Source: JAXDMK01 sp963765955 | Lineage (GTDB): Bacteria; Actinomycetota; Acidimicrobiia; Acidimicrobiales; AC-14 | Assembly: GCA_963765955.1 (NCBI GenBank) | Contig: CAVXYA010000002.1 | Location: 1,488,001-1,552,000, forward strand | Reading direction: 5' to 3' | Length of the DNA: 64,000 bases | Shown: positions 1 to 8,782 of the stretch, in pieces | Position numbering within the stretch: position 1 is the stretch's first letter | How the letters are laid out: every line of letters begins with the position of its first letter | Program-made: the position numbers and the translations under genes | The notes under the pieces: generated by a model | Databases searched by the model: none | The model's input: only the letters and a program-made list of their open reading frames with translations | Told to the model about the DNA's origin: nothing

Positions 1-996
1 CTGGCCGCCCTCCGGGCCCGTCACAGCCGGCCCTGGGGCCCCGAGGACGTCGACGAGCGCCTGCAGGCCAGCAACCAGATCGTCGACATCGCCCTGGCGA
101 CCGACGACGAGGACCTGGCCCTCGAGGGCTACTCGTGGCGCATCATCGACCGCCTCGAGCTGGGCCGCCTGTCGCAGGCCGACGAGGACATCGCCGCCTT
201 CTCCGCCCTGGCCAGCGCCTCCGGCGACCCCCTGCACCGCCGGGACGCGGCCGCCTACTCGGCCATGCGGGCCATGCTCGAGGGCCGCTTCGACGACGCC
301 CGGTCGGCCTTCATCGACATCCGGGCCCTGGCCGAGCGGGCAGGCGATACCAAGGACACCCAGGGCGACCGCGACCAACGCTATTGGATGGCGCTGGAAT
401 GGGGTTCCGAGGAGTCGATTGCGGACGTCGAGGCCTCCCTGAAGGCGCTGCCCCTCGGACGGGCGTGGGCCGCCACCGTGGCCCTGCTCCTGGCCCGCAC
501 CCGCCGCTACGACGACGCCCGGGAGTGGCTGGCCAGCATCTCCGAGCACGTGCTCTCGACCCGGCCCTTCGACGCCGAGTGGATGCAGATGGCGGCCTGC
601 GCGCTCGAGGCGGGAGCGCTGGTTCGCGACAGCCGGATCGCCACTGTCGTCGGGCCCCTGATCCAGCCCTACGCCGACCGGGTGGTCGTGCTCTCCGGGG
701 GCCTGGTGTGCCTCGGCTCCACCGCCCGCTTCGCCGGCCTGGCCGCCGCCACCTGCGGCGACTGGCCGCTGGCCGAGCGCAACTTCGACAACGCCGTCAT
801 CGTCAACCGCCGGCTCGAGGCCTACCCGGCGCTGGCCCACACCCAGGCCGAGTGGGGCTGGGCCCTGCTGGCCCAGGGCCGCCGGGCCGACCGCAGCCGG
901 GCCGAGAGCCTGCTGGCCCAGGCCCGCGACCTGGCCGACGAGCTCGACATGCGGCGCCTGGCCGCCGACATCCGGGTCAGGCGCGGCGGGAGATAA
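1..996 (+). CDS. C-terminal part of a large TPR-type regulator (partial)
   Basis: The frame is open from the first base to the stop at 996, so at least 331 residues of a longer protein are present and its start lies outside the window. The sequence is almost entirely helical and rich in Ala, Leu, Arg and Glu, with repeated 30-40 residue blocks such as AEWGWALLAQGRRADRSRAE. This is the look of the TPR-like tail of the large AAA/STAND regulators (LuxR/AfsR type or ATPase-cyclase type) common in actinobacteria. No DNA-binding or catalytic motif is visible in this part, so the effector domain cannot be named. The last 20 bases overlap the 3' end of a small convergent gene. Confidence 0.75.
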   Translation: MAALRARHSRPWGPEDVDERLQASNQIVDIALATDDEDLALEGYSWRIIDRLELGRLSQADEDIAAFSALASASGDPLHRRDAAAYSAMRAMLEGRFDDARSAFIDIRALAERAGDTKDTQGDRDQRYWMALEWGSEESIADVEASLKALPLGRAWAATVALLLARTRRYDDAREWLASISEHVLSTRPFDAEWMQMAACALEAGALVRDSRIATVVGPLIQPYADRVVVLSGGLVCLGSTARFAGLAAATCGDWPLAERNFDNAVIVNRRLEAYPALAHTQAEWGWALLAQGRRADRSRAESLLAQARDLADELDMRRLAADIRVRRGGR

Positions 997-1174
997 AGGC
1001 TTCCAGGCGGTTGGCCGAGCGTTCGAGCTCGACCGCCGTCTGACGCAGAGTGTTGGCCAGTCCCGGCGGGCGTCGGGCGGCCCCCGCCCGCAGGTCGGCG
1101 GCCATCTGGCGCAGCTTCACCATCCGCTGCACCCTCCAGCTGTCGGGCCGCGCCGAGTCCCCCTCGTCAAACAT
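977..1174 (-). CDS. small hypothetical protein, 65 aa
   Basis: A short basic, probably all-helical protein starting with ATG. It contains the heptad-like stretch LRQTAVELERSANRLEAF near the C-terminus, which suggests a coiled coil. It runs convergently into the preceding large gene and overlaps its last 20 bases. I do not recognise a family. Codon choice follows the GC-rich third-position pattern of neighbouring genes, which favours it being real, but its size leaves doubt. Confidence 0.45.
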   Translation of the reverse strand: MFDEGDSARPDSWRVQRMVKLRQMAADLRAGAARRPPGLANTLRQTAVELERSANRLEAFISRRA

Positions 1175-1248
1175 GGCCGCGCCGTACCCCCGACGGCCAT
1201 CGACGAAACCGGAAACCGCGTTCTCGGATTTCGGGCCGAACTCGCCTC

Positions 1249-1440
1249 TCAGCGCCAGTTTTCGTCGTCGACCGGCACCGGCTGGTGCTGCTCGATGGCA
1301 TCCGGTTCAGGGATCTCGAGATCGTCCGACAGGATCGCGACCGGCGGGCCCTCGGGAACCTCGTCGACCGGCAGGGACTGTTCGACGGCATCCCGTTCCG
1401 GTGCCTCGATGTCGTGTATCTCGCCCACCTGGTCACTCAT
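1249..1440 (-). CDS. small acidic protein with an internal repeat, 63 aa
   Basis: A very acidic small protein beginning MSDQVGEIHD. It holds two copies of a motif of the form I-x-x-PE-x-DA-x-EQ-x-x-PVD: IEAPERDAVEQSLPVD near residues 8-23 and LEIPEPDAIEQHQPVP further on. An upstream ATG at 1476 is in frame, but the downstream one is preferred because the repeat begins shortly after it and the upstream extension is basic and unlike the rest. The function is unknown. It lies divergent to the BON-domain gene. Confidence 0.5.
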   Translation of the reverse strand: MSDQVGEIHDIEAPERDAVEQSLPVDEVPEGPPVAILSDDLEIPEPDAIEQHQPVPVDDENWR

Positions 1441-1534
1441 CGGCTCGCCCTCCCGCCCGTTTGCCCCCAACGGCAAGGGGTACGTCCCCCGTAGCCGGAA
1501 CCTAACCGCCCCGGAGGACGGGAACCAGACGCGG

Positions 1535-1795
1535 ATGTCGGAACCACAGGGCCCAGAGCACTACGCCGGCGAGCGGTTACGGGAGGCCTTGGCCGCCGAT
1601 CCGCGGGTGTCCGACATCAGCCTCCAGGTGCACATCGTCGCCGGCAACGTGTTCGTGACCGGCCAGGTCCCGACGCAGGAGCGGATCGACGCCGTCTCCG
1701 AGATCGCGGCCCGGGTGCTGCCCGACCACGTGCTCCACAACGACCTCACCCTGATCACGCTGGCCGAGGCGCCGGCCGTGGAGCAGATCCCGTGA
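1535..1795 (+). CDS. BON-domain protein, 86 aa
   Basis: The protein has the alpha/beta pattern and the central VFVTGQVPTQERIDAVSEIA segment typical of a single BON domain, a fold that in other proteins binds phospholipid or other ligands. There is no signal peptide, so it is probably cytoplasmic. The start ATG at 1535 is preceded by GGAGG about 17 bases upstream; longer in-frame starts add a low-complexity basic leader and are rejected. Its stop overlaps the GTG start of the following metallophosphoesterase by four bases, which implies translational coupling. The role in this pair is not known. Confidence 0.75.
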   Translation: MSEPQGPEHYAGERLREALAADPRVSDISLQVHIVAGNVFVTGQVPTQERIDAVSEIAARVLPDHVLHNDLTLITLAEAPAVEQIP

Positions 1796-2574
1796 CGGAG
1801 GTGGGCCCGGTCCGGGTGGCGGCGGTGGGCGACGTCCACTTCGGCACCGATTCGGCCGGCACCCTCCGCCCTCATCTCGAAGACCTGGCCGACCAGGCCG
1901 ACCTGTTCCTGCTGGCCGGCGACCTCACTCGCCGGGGCCTGCCCGAGGAGGCCCAGGTGCTGGCCCGGGAGCTGGCCGGCGTCGGCGTCCCAGTCTTCGC
2001 CGTGCTCGGCAACCACGACTACCACTCGGGACAGGAGCAGGCAGTCATCAGGGTGATGGGCGAGGCGGGCGTGCTGGTGCTGGAGGGAGACGCGGCCATC
2101 GTCGACGTCGGCGGCTGCCGGGTGGGCGTCGCCGGCTCCAAGGGTTTCGGCGGCGGCTTCGCCGGGGCGTGCGGCTCGGAGTTCGGCGAGCCGGCCATGA
2201 AGGCGTTCATCGCCTACACCCGGCTCCTGGCCGACGGCCTGGAGGCGGCGCTGGCCGGGCTGGCCGACGAGACCGACCTGCGGGTCGCCCTCGTCCACTA
2301 CTCCCCCACCGAGCACACCCTGCGGGGCGAGCGGCCGGAGATCTACCCCTTCCTCGGGAGCTACCTGCTGGGCGAGGCCATCGACCGGGCGGGCGCCGAC
2401 CTGGTGCTCCACGGCCACGCCCACGCGGGCACCGAGCGGGGCTGGACCGACGGTGGCATCGAGGTCCGCAACGTCGCGCAACCCCTCCTCGGTCGTCCCT
2501 ACAACGTCTACTGCCTGCGCCGGCCCTCGCTCCCCGACGCCGACGACCTCCTCGAGGCCGCTGCTCCCCGGTAG
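1792..2574 (+). CDS. metallophosphoesterase
   Basis: A 260-residue calcineurin-like phosphoesterase. All metal-binding blocks are present in order: GDVHFG near residue 14, GDLTRRG near 43, GNHDYH near 73, a central VHYSPT block and HGHAHAG near 205. These residues bind two metal ions and hydrolyse phosphoester bonds; the substrate cannot be deduced. The GTG start overlaps the stop of the upstream BON-domain gene, so the two are probably co-transcribed. There is no signal peptide or membrane segment, so it is likely cytoplasmic. Confidence 0.88.
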   Translation: MTEVGPVRVAAVGDVHFGTDSAGTLRPHLEDLADQADLFLLAGDLTRRGLPEEAQVLARELAGVGVPVFAVLGNHDYHSGQEQAVIRVMGEAGVLVLEGDAAIVDVGGCRVGVAGSKGFGGGFAGACGSEFGEPAMKAFIAYTRLLADGLEAALAGLADETDLRVALVHYSPTEHTLRGERPEIYPFLGSYLLGEAIDRAGADLVLHGHAHAGTERGWTDGGIEVRNVAQPLLGRPYNVYCLRRPSLPDADDLLEAAAPR

Positions 2575-2587
2575 CGGCCTGCTCCCC

Positions 2588-3235
2588 TCAGGCGCCGAGG
2601 CCGATGGGGCAACTCACGCCGGTGCCCCCGATACCGCAGTAGCCGTTGGGGTTCCGGGCCAGGTACTGCTGGTGGTAGCCCTCGGCGTAGTAGAAGACGG
2701 GGGCCTCCCGGATCTCGGTGGTGATCTGGCCCAGGCCGGCGGCGGTGAGCCGCTCCTGGAACATGTCGCGCGACTCGTGGGCCGCCTTGAGCTGGTCCTC
2801 GGAGGTGGCGTAGATCGCCGAGCGGTACTGGGTGCCCCGGTCGTTGCCCTGGCGCATCCCCTGGGTGGGGTCGTGGGACTCCCAGAAGATCCGGAGCATG
2901 TCGGCGTAGGTGGTGCGGGCCGGGTCGAAGACAACCAGCACCGCCTCGGTGTGACCGGTCCGGCCTGAGCACACCTCCTCGTAGGTCGGGTTGGGCGTGA
3001 AGCCCCCGGCGTAGCCCACGGCTGTCGTGTACACCCCGTCGGCCTCCCAGAACTTGCGCTCGGCGCCCCAGAAGCAGCCCATCCCGAACACCGCCGTCTC
3101 GAAGCCCTCGGGGAACGGCGGCCGCAGGGGGGCGTCCGCCTTCACCAGGTGGTGGGCGGGAACGGGCATCTCCGTGGTCCGGCCCGGGAGGGCCTCCGCC
3201 TCCGACATCATCTGCGTCTTGTGTCGAGAGAACAT
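2588..3235 (-). CDS. msrA: peptide-methionine (S)-S-oxide reductase MsrA
   Basis: The 215-residue protein carries the catalytic GCFWG motif (FGMGCFWGAERKFW, near residue 53) and the family blocks GYAGG, NPTYEEVCSG, HTEAV, HDPTQGMRQGND, GTQYRS and a C-terminal NPNGYCGIGGTGVSCP. It reduces methionine S-sulfoxide in proteins. The active-site Cys lies in GCFWG; the C-terminal cysteines are placed where MsrA resolving cysteines normally sit. The length and the EALPGR-containing leader match the longer MsrA subgroup of actinobacteria. It is convergent with the metallophosphoesterase. Confidence 0.95.
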   Translation of the reverse strand: MFSRHKTQMMSEAEALPGRTTEMPVPAHHLVKADAPLRPPFPEGFETAVFGMGCFWGAERKFWEADGVYTTAVGYAGGFTPNPTYEEVCSGRTGHTEAVLVVFDPARTTYADMLRIFWESHDPTQGMRQGNDRGTQYRSAIYATSEDQLKAAHESRDMFQERLTAAGLGQITTEIREAPVFYYAEGYHQQYLARNPNGYCGIGGTGVSCPIGLGA

Positions 3236-3307
3236 CCACCCAGTATGGCGGCCCGCCCGACTTTGGTCCCCTCGGCGTTTGATTTCCCCACCAGGTGGCT
3301 AGGTCCC

Positions 3308-3324
3308 CCTCAACTCCGTTGAGG
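3308..3324. promoter_or_regulatory. perfect 7-bp inverted repeat upstream of the sugar-importer operon
   Basis: CCTCAAC and GTTGAGG arms are separated by TCC. The repeat lies between the start of msrA (3235) and the start of the sugar-binding lipoprotein (3360). The position suits an operator for the importer or a divergent control site. It could also be a simple hairpin. No regulator gene is adjacent. Confidence 0.35.
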
Positions 3325-3359
3325 ACGAGCGGGCGAACCGCCTGCGTGGGGGGAGCGCC

Positions 3360-4666
3360 ATGCGCGAGCGCCAGGGCAAGACGGCGACGACGGCTCGCGC
3401 CGCGGCCTTCGCAGTGGCGGTTTCGGTGTTGGCCGCGTGCGGCGGGGGCGGGGGCGGAGTGCCCACGCTCACCTGGTACATCAACCCCGACTCCGGGGGC
3501 CAGGAGGAGATCGCCCGCCGGTGCACGCAGGCCGCGGGGGGCCGATATGTGGTCAAGGTGACGGTGCTGCCGCGGGAGGCCTCCGAGCAGCGCCAGCAGC
3601 TGATCCGGCGCCTCGCGGCCGAGGACCGCTCCATCGACCTGATGAGCCTCGACCCTCCGTACATCCCCGAGTTGGCCGAGGCCGGCTTCCTCGCACCGGT
3701 GCCACCCGACGTCGCGGCGCGGGTCAGCGAGGGTGTGGTCGAAAGCGCACTGGCCGGGAGCACGTGGGACGGGAAGCTGGTCGCCATCCCGTTCTGGGCG
3801 AACACCCAGCTCCTCTGGTTCCGCAAGTCGGTGGCCGAGGCCGCCGGGCTGGACATGAGCGGGCCGGTGACCTGGGCCCAGCTCGTCGAGGCGGCGCAGT
3901 GATCAGGGCAAGCAGCTCGGCGTGCAGGGAGTCCGGGCCGAGGCGCTGACGGTTTGGGTCAACGCCCTGGTCGAGTCGGCCGGTGGCTCGGTCATCACGG
4001 GTTCGGCGGACGATCCCGAGAACGTCCGGCTCGGCCTCACCGAGGAGCCGGCCCGGCTGGCCGCCGAGGTCATCCGCAGCATTGCCGACGCGGGCGTGGG
4101 CGGACCCGGCCCTGTCGACCGCAAACGAGGACGCCAACGCCACGTCGTTCGAGGGGAACGCCGCCGGTTTCATGGTCAACTGGCCGTTCGTCTGGCCCCG
4201 AGCCCTGTCGGGCGTGAAGGGGGGACGCTCGACCCGTCTCTACCCGACGACTACGGCTGGACGCTGTACCCGCGGGTCCGGGCGGAGATGCCCAGCGCGC
4301 CGCCGTACGGGGGCATCAACATCGGCATCGGCGCCTTCAGCCGCCACCCCGACTTCGCCTTCGAGGCCGCCGAGTGCGCCACGAGCGAAGAGAACCAGTC
4401 CTACTACTTCGTCACCAACGGCAACCCGGCCTCGAAGGCGGCGGTGTACGACGACCCGGCGGTCGTGGAGGCCTTCCCGATGGCGCCGGTCATCCGGGAG
4501 TCGCTGGAGCAGGCCGCGCCCCGGCCCCAGACGGCCTACTACAGCGAGATCTCCAGCAGCCTGCAGCGGGTGTACCACCCGCCGGGCAAGGTCCAGCCCG
4601 GGAAAACCGGCAAGGAAGCGGCGGACCTGATCCAAGGCCGTCCTGCGGAAGGAGAAGCTGCTGTGA
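3360..4666 (+). pseudogene. lpqY: LpqY-like sugar-binding lipoprotein, broken by frame changes
   Basis: Read across frames, this is one solute-binding lipoprotein of an ABC sugar importer. It opens with a signal peptide and lipobox (VLAAC). Blocks resemble the mycobacterial trehalose-binding protein LpqY: LTWYINPDSGGQ, LPREASEQRQQLIRRL, NTQLLWFRK, GNAAGFMVNWPFVW, and a C-terminal region from EAAECATSEENQ on. The frame changes near 3897, 4100, 4222 and 4633. The last segment ends at TGA 4664-4666, overlapping the GTG start of the next permease, as expected for an intact operon. Protein similarity persists on both sides of each break, so several sequencing indels are more likely than true decay, but I cannot exclude a pseudogene. 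The trehalose specificity is inferred from the family and gene order. Confidence 0.8.
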
Positions 4667-5619
4667 GCACCACGACGCTGCCGCCGGGCGAGAAGGTGGC
4701 ACCGGCGAAAGCCAGGGCCCGGGTCAGCGACCGCACCCGGGCCGAGCGCCGGCTGGGATGGATGCTGGCGGGGCCTGCCTTCCTGACCATGCTGGCGGTC
4801 ACCGCCTACCCGATCCTGCAGGCCGTTTACGACTCCCTGTTCGACTTCCGGCTCACCGACCCCGACAACCGGGCGTTCACCGGGCTCTCGAACTACCTGG
4901 TGATCCTCACCGACCAGCTCTGGTGGACCTCGATCGCGGTGACCCTGTTCATCACCGTGGTCACCGTCGCCGTCGAGCTGGTCCTCGGGTTCGCCCTGGC
5001 CCTGGTGATGATGAAGGCGCTCAAGGCGATCCGCCCCGTCGTGCGGGCCGCCATCCTCATCCCCTACGCCGTGATCACGGTCGTGTCGGCCTTCTCCTGG
5101 CAGTACGCCTTCGACATCGACAGCGGGTTCGTCAACTCGTGGCTCGACTGGCTGCCCGGGGTATCGCCGACCACCGACTGGTTCGGCGGTCAGTGGACCT
5201 CGCTGTTCGTCGTCTGCGTCGCCGAGATCTGGAAGACGACGCCGTTCATCTCGCTGCTCCTCCTGGCCGGCCTGGCCCAGGTGCCCGACGTGCTGCAGGA
5301 GGCGGCCAAGGTCGACGGCGCCACCTGGTGGCAGCGGTTGACCAGGGTGACCATCCCCAACATGAAGGCCGCCATCATGGTGGCGCTGCTGTTCCGCACC
5401 CTGGACGCCTTCCGGGTCTTCGACAGCATCTTCGTGATGACGGGCGGGGCCAACAACACCGAGACGGTGTCGTTCCTCGCCTACCGGCAGACGATCGCCC
5501 GCCTCGAGATCGGTCTCGGCTCGGCGGTGTCGGTGCTCCTCTTCCTCTCCGTCGTGCTCATCAGCGCCCTGTTCATCAAGGGCTTCAAGGTCGACCTGGC
5601 CTCGACCAGGGGCGAGTGA
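4663..5619 (+). CDS. sugA: sugar ABC transporter permease, SugA/MalF type
   Basis: An inner-membrane permease of 318 residues with about six hydrophobic segments; the first (WMLAGPAFLTMLAVTAYPIL) follows a charged leader. The EAA loop that docks the ATPase is clear: EAAKVDGATWWQRLTRVTIP, near residue 210. It starts with GTG at 4663, overlapping the stop of the binding-protein gene, and its stop overlaps the next permease start by one base. Gene order (binding protein, permease, permease, ATPase) is that of lpqY-sugABC. Confidence 0.9.
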   Translation: MSTTTLPPGEKVAPAKARARVSDRTRAERRLGWMLAGPAFLTMLAVTAYPILQAVYDSLFDFRLTDPDNRAFTGLSNYLVILTDQLWWTSIAVTLFITVVTVAVELVLGFALALVMMKALKAIRPVVRAAILIPYAVITVVSAFSWQYAFDIDSGFVNSWLDWLPGVSPTTDWFGGQWTSLFVVCVAEIWKTTPFISLLLLAGLAQVPDVLQEAAKVDGATWWQRLTRVTIPNMKAAIMVALLFRTLDAFRVFDSIFVMTGGANNTETVSFLAYRQTIARLEIGLGSAVSVLLFLSVVLISALFIKGFKVDLASTRGE

Positions 5620-6452
5620 TGTCGAAGCGGGAGAGGAACTGGTGGCTCGTCGCCGGCCTCGCCATCGTGGTCTACGCCCTGTTCCCGGTGGCGTGGATCG
5701 TGTCGCTCTCCCTCAAGGCGCCGGCCGACATCGCCAACGGACAGTTCCTCCCCACCGAATTCTCGTGGGTCAACTACGAGCAGATCATCTCCGGGAACGC
5801 CAGCGACCTGTTCCTCCCCGCGCTGCGCAACTCCTTCGGCATCTGCCTGATCGCGACCGCCATCTCGTGCTTCCTCGCCATGTTCGCGGCCTACGCCATC
5901 GCCCGGCTGGACTTCCGGGGCAAGCGGCTCATCCTCTCGACCGCCCTGGCGGTGGCGATCTTCCCGGTGATCTCGATCGTCACGCCGCTGTTCAACCTGT
6001 GGCGCCAGATCGGGCTGTACGACACCTGGCCCGGCCTCATCATCCCCTACCTCTCGCTCACCCTGCCCATCTCCATCTGGACCCTCTCCGCCTTCTTCCG
6101 GGAGATCCCGTGGGAGATGGAGCAGGCGGCGCAGGTCGACGGGGCCACGACGTGGCAGGCCTTCCGCAAGGTGATCGTCCCCCTGGCCGCGCCGGGCGTC
6201 TTCACCACCGCCATCATCGCCTTCTTCATCGCCTGGAACGACTTCGTGTACGGGATCTCCCTCACCTCCACCGGGGCGTCCCGACCGGTGCCGGCCGCGC
6301 TCGGACTGTTCTCCGGCGCCTCCCAGTTCGAGCAGCCCAACGGGCCGATCGCGGCGGCGGCGGTGATCGTCACCATCCCCGTCGTCATCCTGGTGCTGCT
6401 CTTCCAGCGGCGGATCGTCGCCGGCCTCACCAACGGCGCAGTCAAGGGCTGA
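5619..6452 (+). CDS. sugB: sugar ABC transporter permease, SugB/MalG type
   Basis: A 277-residue membrane permease with six predicted membrane segments and the EAA-loop signature EQAAQVDGATTWQAFRKVIVP near residue 165. The segment ITVTPLFNLWRQIGLYDTW-like region in the middle and the C-terminal LLFQRRIVAGLTNGAVKG are typical of the MalG partner in CUT1 importers. The ATG overlaps the TGA of the preceding permease, so translation is coupled. It forms the transmembrane channel with the first permease. Confidence 0.9.
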   Translation: MSKRERNWWLVAGLAIVVYALFPVAWIVSLSLKAPADIANGQFLPTEFSWVNYEQIISGNASDLFLPALRNSFGICLIATAISCFLAMFAAYAIARLDFRGKRLILSTALAVAIFPVISIVTPLFNLWRQIGLYDTWPGLIIPYLSLTLPISIWTLSAFFREIPWEMEQAAQVDGATTWQAFRKVIVPLAAPGVFTTAIIAFFIAWNDFVYGISLTSTGASRPVPAALGLFSGASQFEQPNGPIAAAAVIVTIPVVILVLLFQRRIVAGLTNGAVKG

Positions 6453-6482
6453 AACTCAGCACACCATCGAGGAAGGGCTCCC

Positions 6483-7854
6483 ATGGCGTCAATCGAGATG
6501 AAGAACATCGTCAAGCAGTACGGCGACGGCTTCGCGGCCGTCAACGACGTGAGCCTGGACATCGCCGACGGTGAGTTCATGATCCTCGTCGGTCCGTCGG
6601 GCTGCGGGAAGTCGACGCTGCTGCGGATGATCGTCGGGCCTGGAGGACATCACGAGCGGCGACATGATCATCGGTGGCGAGCGGGTGAACGACAAGGCGC
6701 CGCGTGACCGGAACCTGTCGATGGTCTTCCAGAACTACGCCCTCTACCCCCACCTGTCGGTGTACGAGAACATCGCCTTCCCCCTCCGCCTGCGCAAGGT
6801 CGACGACGCCGAGGTGCGGCGCCGGGTCAACGAGGCCGCCGACGTGCTCGAGCTGCACGAGCACCTCGAGCGCAAGCCGGCCAACCTCTCCGGCGGGCAG
6901 CGCCAGCGGGTCGCCATGGGCCGGGCCATCGTGCGCCAGGCGGAGGCGTTCCTGTTCGACGAGCCCCTGTCGAACCTCGACGCCAAGCTCCGGGGGCAGA
7001 TGCGGACGGAGATCTCCCGCCTGCAGCGCCGGCTGGGCATCACAACCGTCTACGTGACCCACGACCAGACCGAGGCCATGACCCTGGGCGACCGGGTGGC
7101 CGTGCTGCGCAAGGGGCTCCTGCAGCAGGTGGCGTCCCCCCGGGAGCTGTACGAGCAGCCGGTCAACCTCTTCGTCGCCGGCTTCATCGGTTCGCCGCCG
7201 ATGAACTTCCTGCCGGCCACGGTGAAGGAGAACCGCCTGGAGACGCCGTTCGGGACCGTCACCCTCGACGAGCGCAAGGCCGCGGCCGTGGCCGGTCGGG
7301 ACCTGGTGCTGATGGGCGTGAGGCCCGAGTACTTCGAGGACGCCTCCCTCGTCGACCCGGCCAAGCGTGACGACGGGGCGGTCTTCACGGCCAAGGTCGA
7401 CGTGACGGAATGGCTGGGCGACTCCCAGTACGCCTACATCCCCTTCGACGCACCCGAAGCGGTGGCCACCCAGCTGCGCGACCTGTCCCGCGAGCTCGAC
7501 AGCGACCAGCTCCGGACCCAGGCCATCGTGTCGATCGACGCCGCCAGTCGCATCCGCGAAGGTCGCGAGGCCGAGTTCTGGATCGACACCCGCCGGGCCC
7601 ACTGCTTCGACCCGCACTCGGGAGAGAACCTGACCCGAGACGCGGAAGCGGGCGCCGAGCTCACCCGCCAGGTCGTCGAGGAACGCCAGGCCGACCTGGC
7701 CGCTGCCGCCGGCGCCGGCGCCGAGCCGGCCCAGTCCCAGTCCCCCGCGTCCCAGTCCCAGTCCCAGTCCCCCGCATCCCAGGCCGCCGCCTCCCTGCCC
7801 CCAGACCCAGCCGGCTCCGACCCTCCCGGCCCCCCAGCCAGCAACGTGAACTGA
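6483..7854 (+). CDS. sugC: sugar ABC transporter ATP-binding protein, SugC/MalK type (one frame break)
   Basis: The ATPase has Walker A GPSGCGKST, a Q-loop (VFQNYALYPHLSV), signature NLSGGQRQRVAMGRAI, Walker B EAFLFDEPLSNLDAKLR and the switch His in YVTHDQTEAM, followed by a MalK-type regulatory domain. A single extra base near 6638-6640 (a GGG run in the codons for the segment after LLRMIVG) shifts the frame; restoring it joins IVG to LEDITSGDMIIGGERV perfectly, so this is most likely a sequencing indel. The C-terminus beyond about residue 410 is an unusual Ser/Gln/Pro/Ala-rich tail with repeated SQSQSPA units. It completes the lpqY-sugABC-like operon. Confidence 0.88.
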
Positions 7855-7856
7855 TT

Positions 7857-7877
7857 CGGCCCGGCGGCGTCGGGCCG
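7857..7877 (+). terminator. hairpin just after the sugar-importer operon
   Basis: CGGCCCG and CGGGCCG form a perfect 7-bp stem around a 7-base loop, three bases after the stop codon of the ATPase gene. There is no U tract, as is usual for actinobacterial terminators. Its position at the 3' end of the operon supports a transcription-end role. Confidence 0.45.
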
Positions 7878-7887
7878 GCCCCCGGAG

Positions 7888-8055
7888 TCAGGTGCCTTCG
7901 GCCTCCTCCTCCTTCTGCTCCTCCGGCTCCTCCGGCGCCGGCGGGAGCGGCTCCTTCCCCGCTCGCCGGCGCACCCAGCGGTTGATCGCCCCGAAGACGC
8001 GGGAGATGGGGTCGGGGAAGATGCCCGGCTCGCCTTCGACTATGGAGTTGCGCAC
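7888..8055 (-). CDS. small hypothetical protein, 55 aa
   Basis: Read on the minus strand from a GTG at 8055, which has GGGAGGG about six bases upstream, the frame gives a 55-residue protein beginning RNSIVEGEPGIFPDPISRV. It continues through a basic segment (NRWVRRRAGKEP) to a strongly acidic Glu-rich tail (EEPEEQKEEEAEGT). There is no known domain. The good ribosome-binding site and the amphipathic head with acidic tail suggest a real small gene just downstream of the PsiE-like gene. Confidence 0.45.
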   Translation of the reverse strand: MRNSIVEGEPGIFPDPISRVFGAINRWVRRRAGKEPLPPAPEEPEEQKEEEAEGT

Positions 8056-8081
8056 CCACACCCTCCCGTTGTGTCCCGCGG

Positions 8082-8607
8082 TCAGGCGGGGGACTCCTTC
8101 TCCTCCTCCGGCTCCCGCTCCTTGCGCCTGACCAGCCAGCTGGCCACGGCCAGGAGCAGGACCACCCCGGCCAGGATGCCGATTTGGGTCATGGCGTCGT
8201 CGAAGGCCGCCGGGTCCTTGCCCATGGCCTCCTTGGCCCCCAGGGCGACCACGATGATCTCCTTGATGGAGGCGATGATGCCGGCCACCAGGAAGGGCTC
8301 GGCCACCAGCTTGTGCTCGATCATGGTGGCCCGGACGGCCGCCAGCAGCTCGAGGAGGATGAACACCAGGAGCAGGCCGTCGAGGGCGGTGGTGATCGAC
8401 TTCTCGACCCCGTCACCCACGTCCTTGACCAGGTGGTACGCCGACCGCCACCAGCACCGCCACCGCTCCCCCGAGAAGGAGGAGACCGGCGAGGATGTAG
8501 ACGACGTCCTCGGCCAGGTTCAGGGCCTTGTCGGCGGGGCGGGCGACCGGCTCGTCGGTCTCCGAGCCACCCTCCTCGACCTCCATCTTGTCCGGGGCTT
8601 TCGGCAT
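8082..8607 (-). CDS. PsiE-like membrane protein (one frame break)
   Basis: The N-terminal part (ATG at 8607) has an acidic cytoplasmic leader and a first membrane helix (VVYILAGLLLLGGAVAVLVA). After a frame change near 8437 the sequence continues as AYHLVKDVGDGVEKSITTAL and three more hydrophobic helices, ending in a charged EREPEEEKES tail. The four-helix layout and the LVAEPFLVAGIIASIKEIIVV block match the phosphate-starvation-inducible PsiE family, whose molecular function is unknown. The two reading frames overlap by only a few bases and join without loss, so a one-base indel is the likely cause. Confidence 0.75.
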
Positions 8608-8782
8608 CGCCTCACAATGTCAGAACACCCGGCGGCATGCCGCGATACCAGGAGGGCCCACGTTCGACGGGCGTTACCGGCGAATGAAGACCTGATTTCG
8701 TCGTCCACCACGGTCAGCGGCGGCAGTACCATTCCCGGCAGCACGCACTGGGGTGAAGCAGACGCTTCGAGTGGGGGGGACC

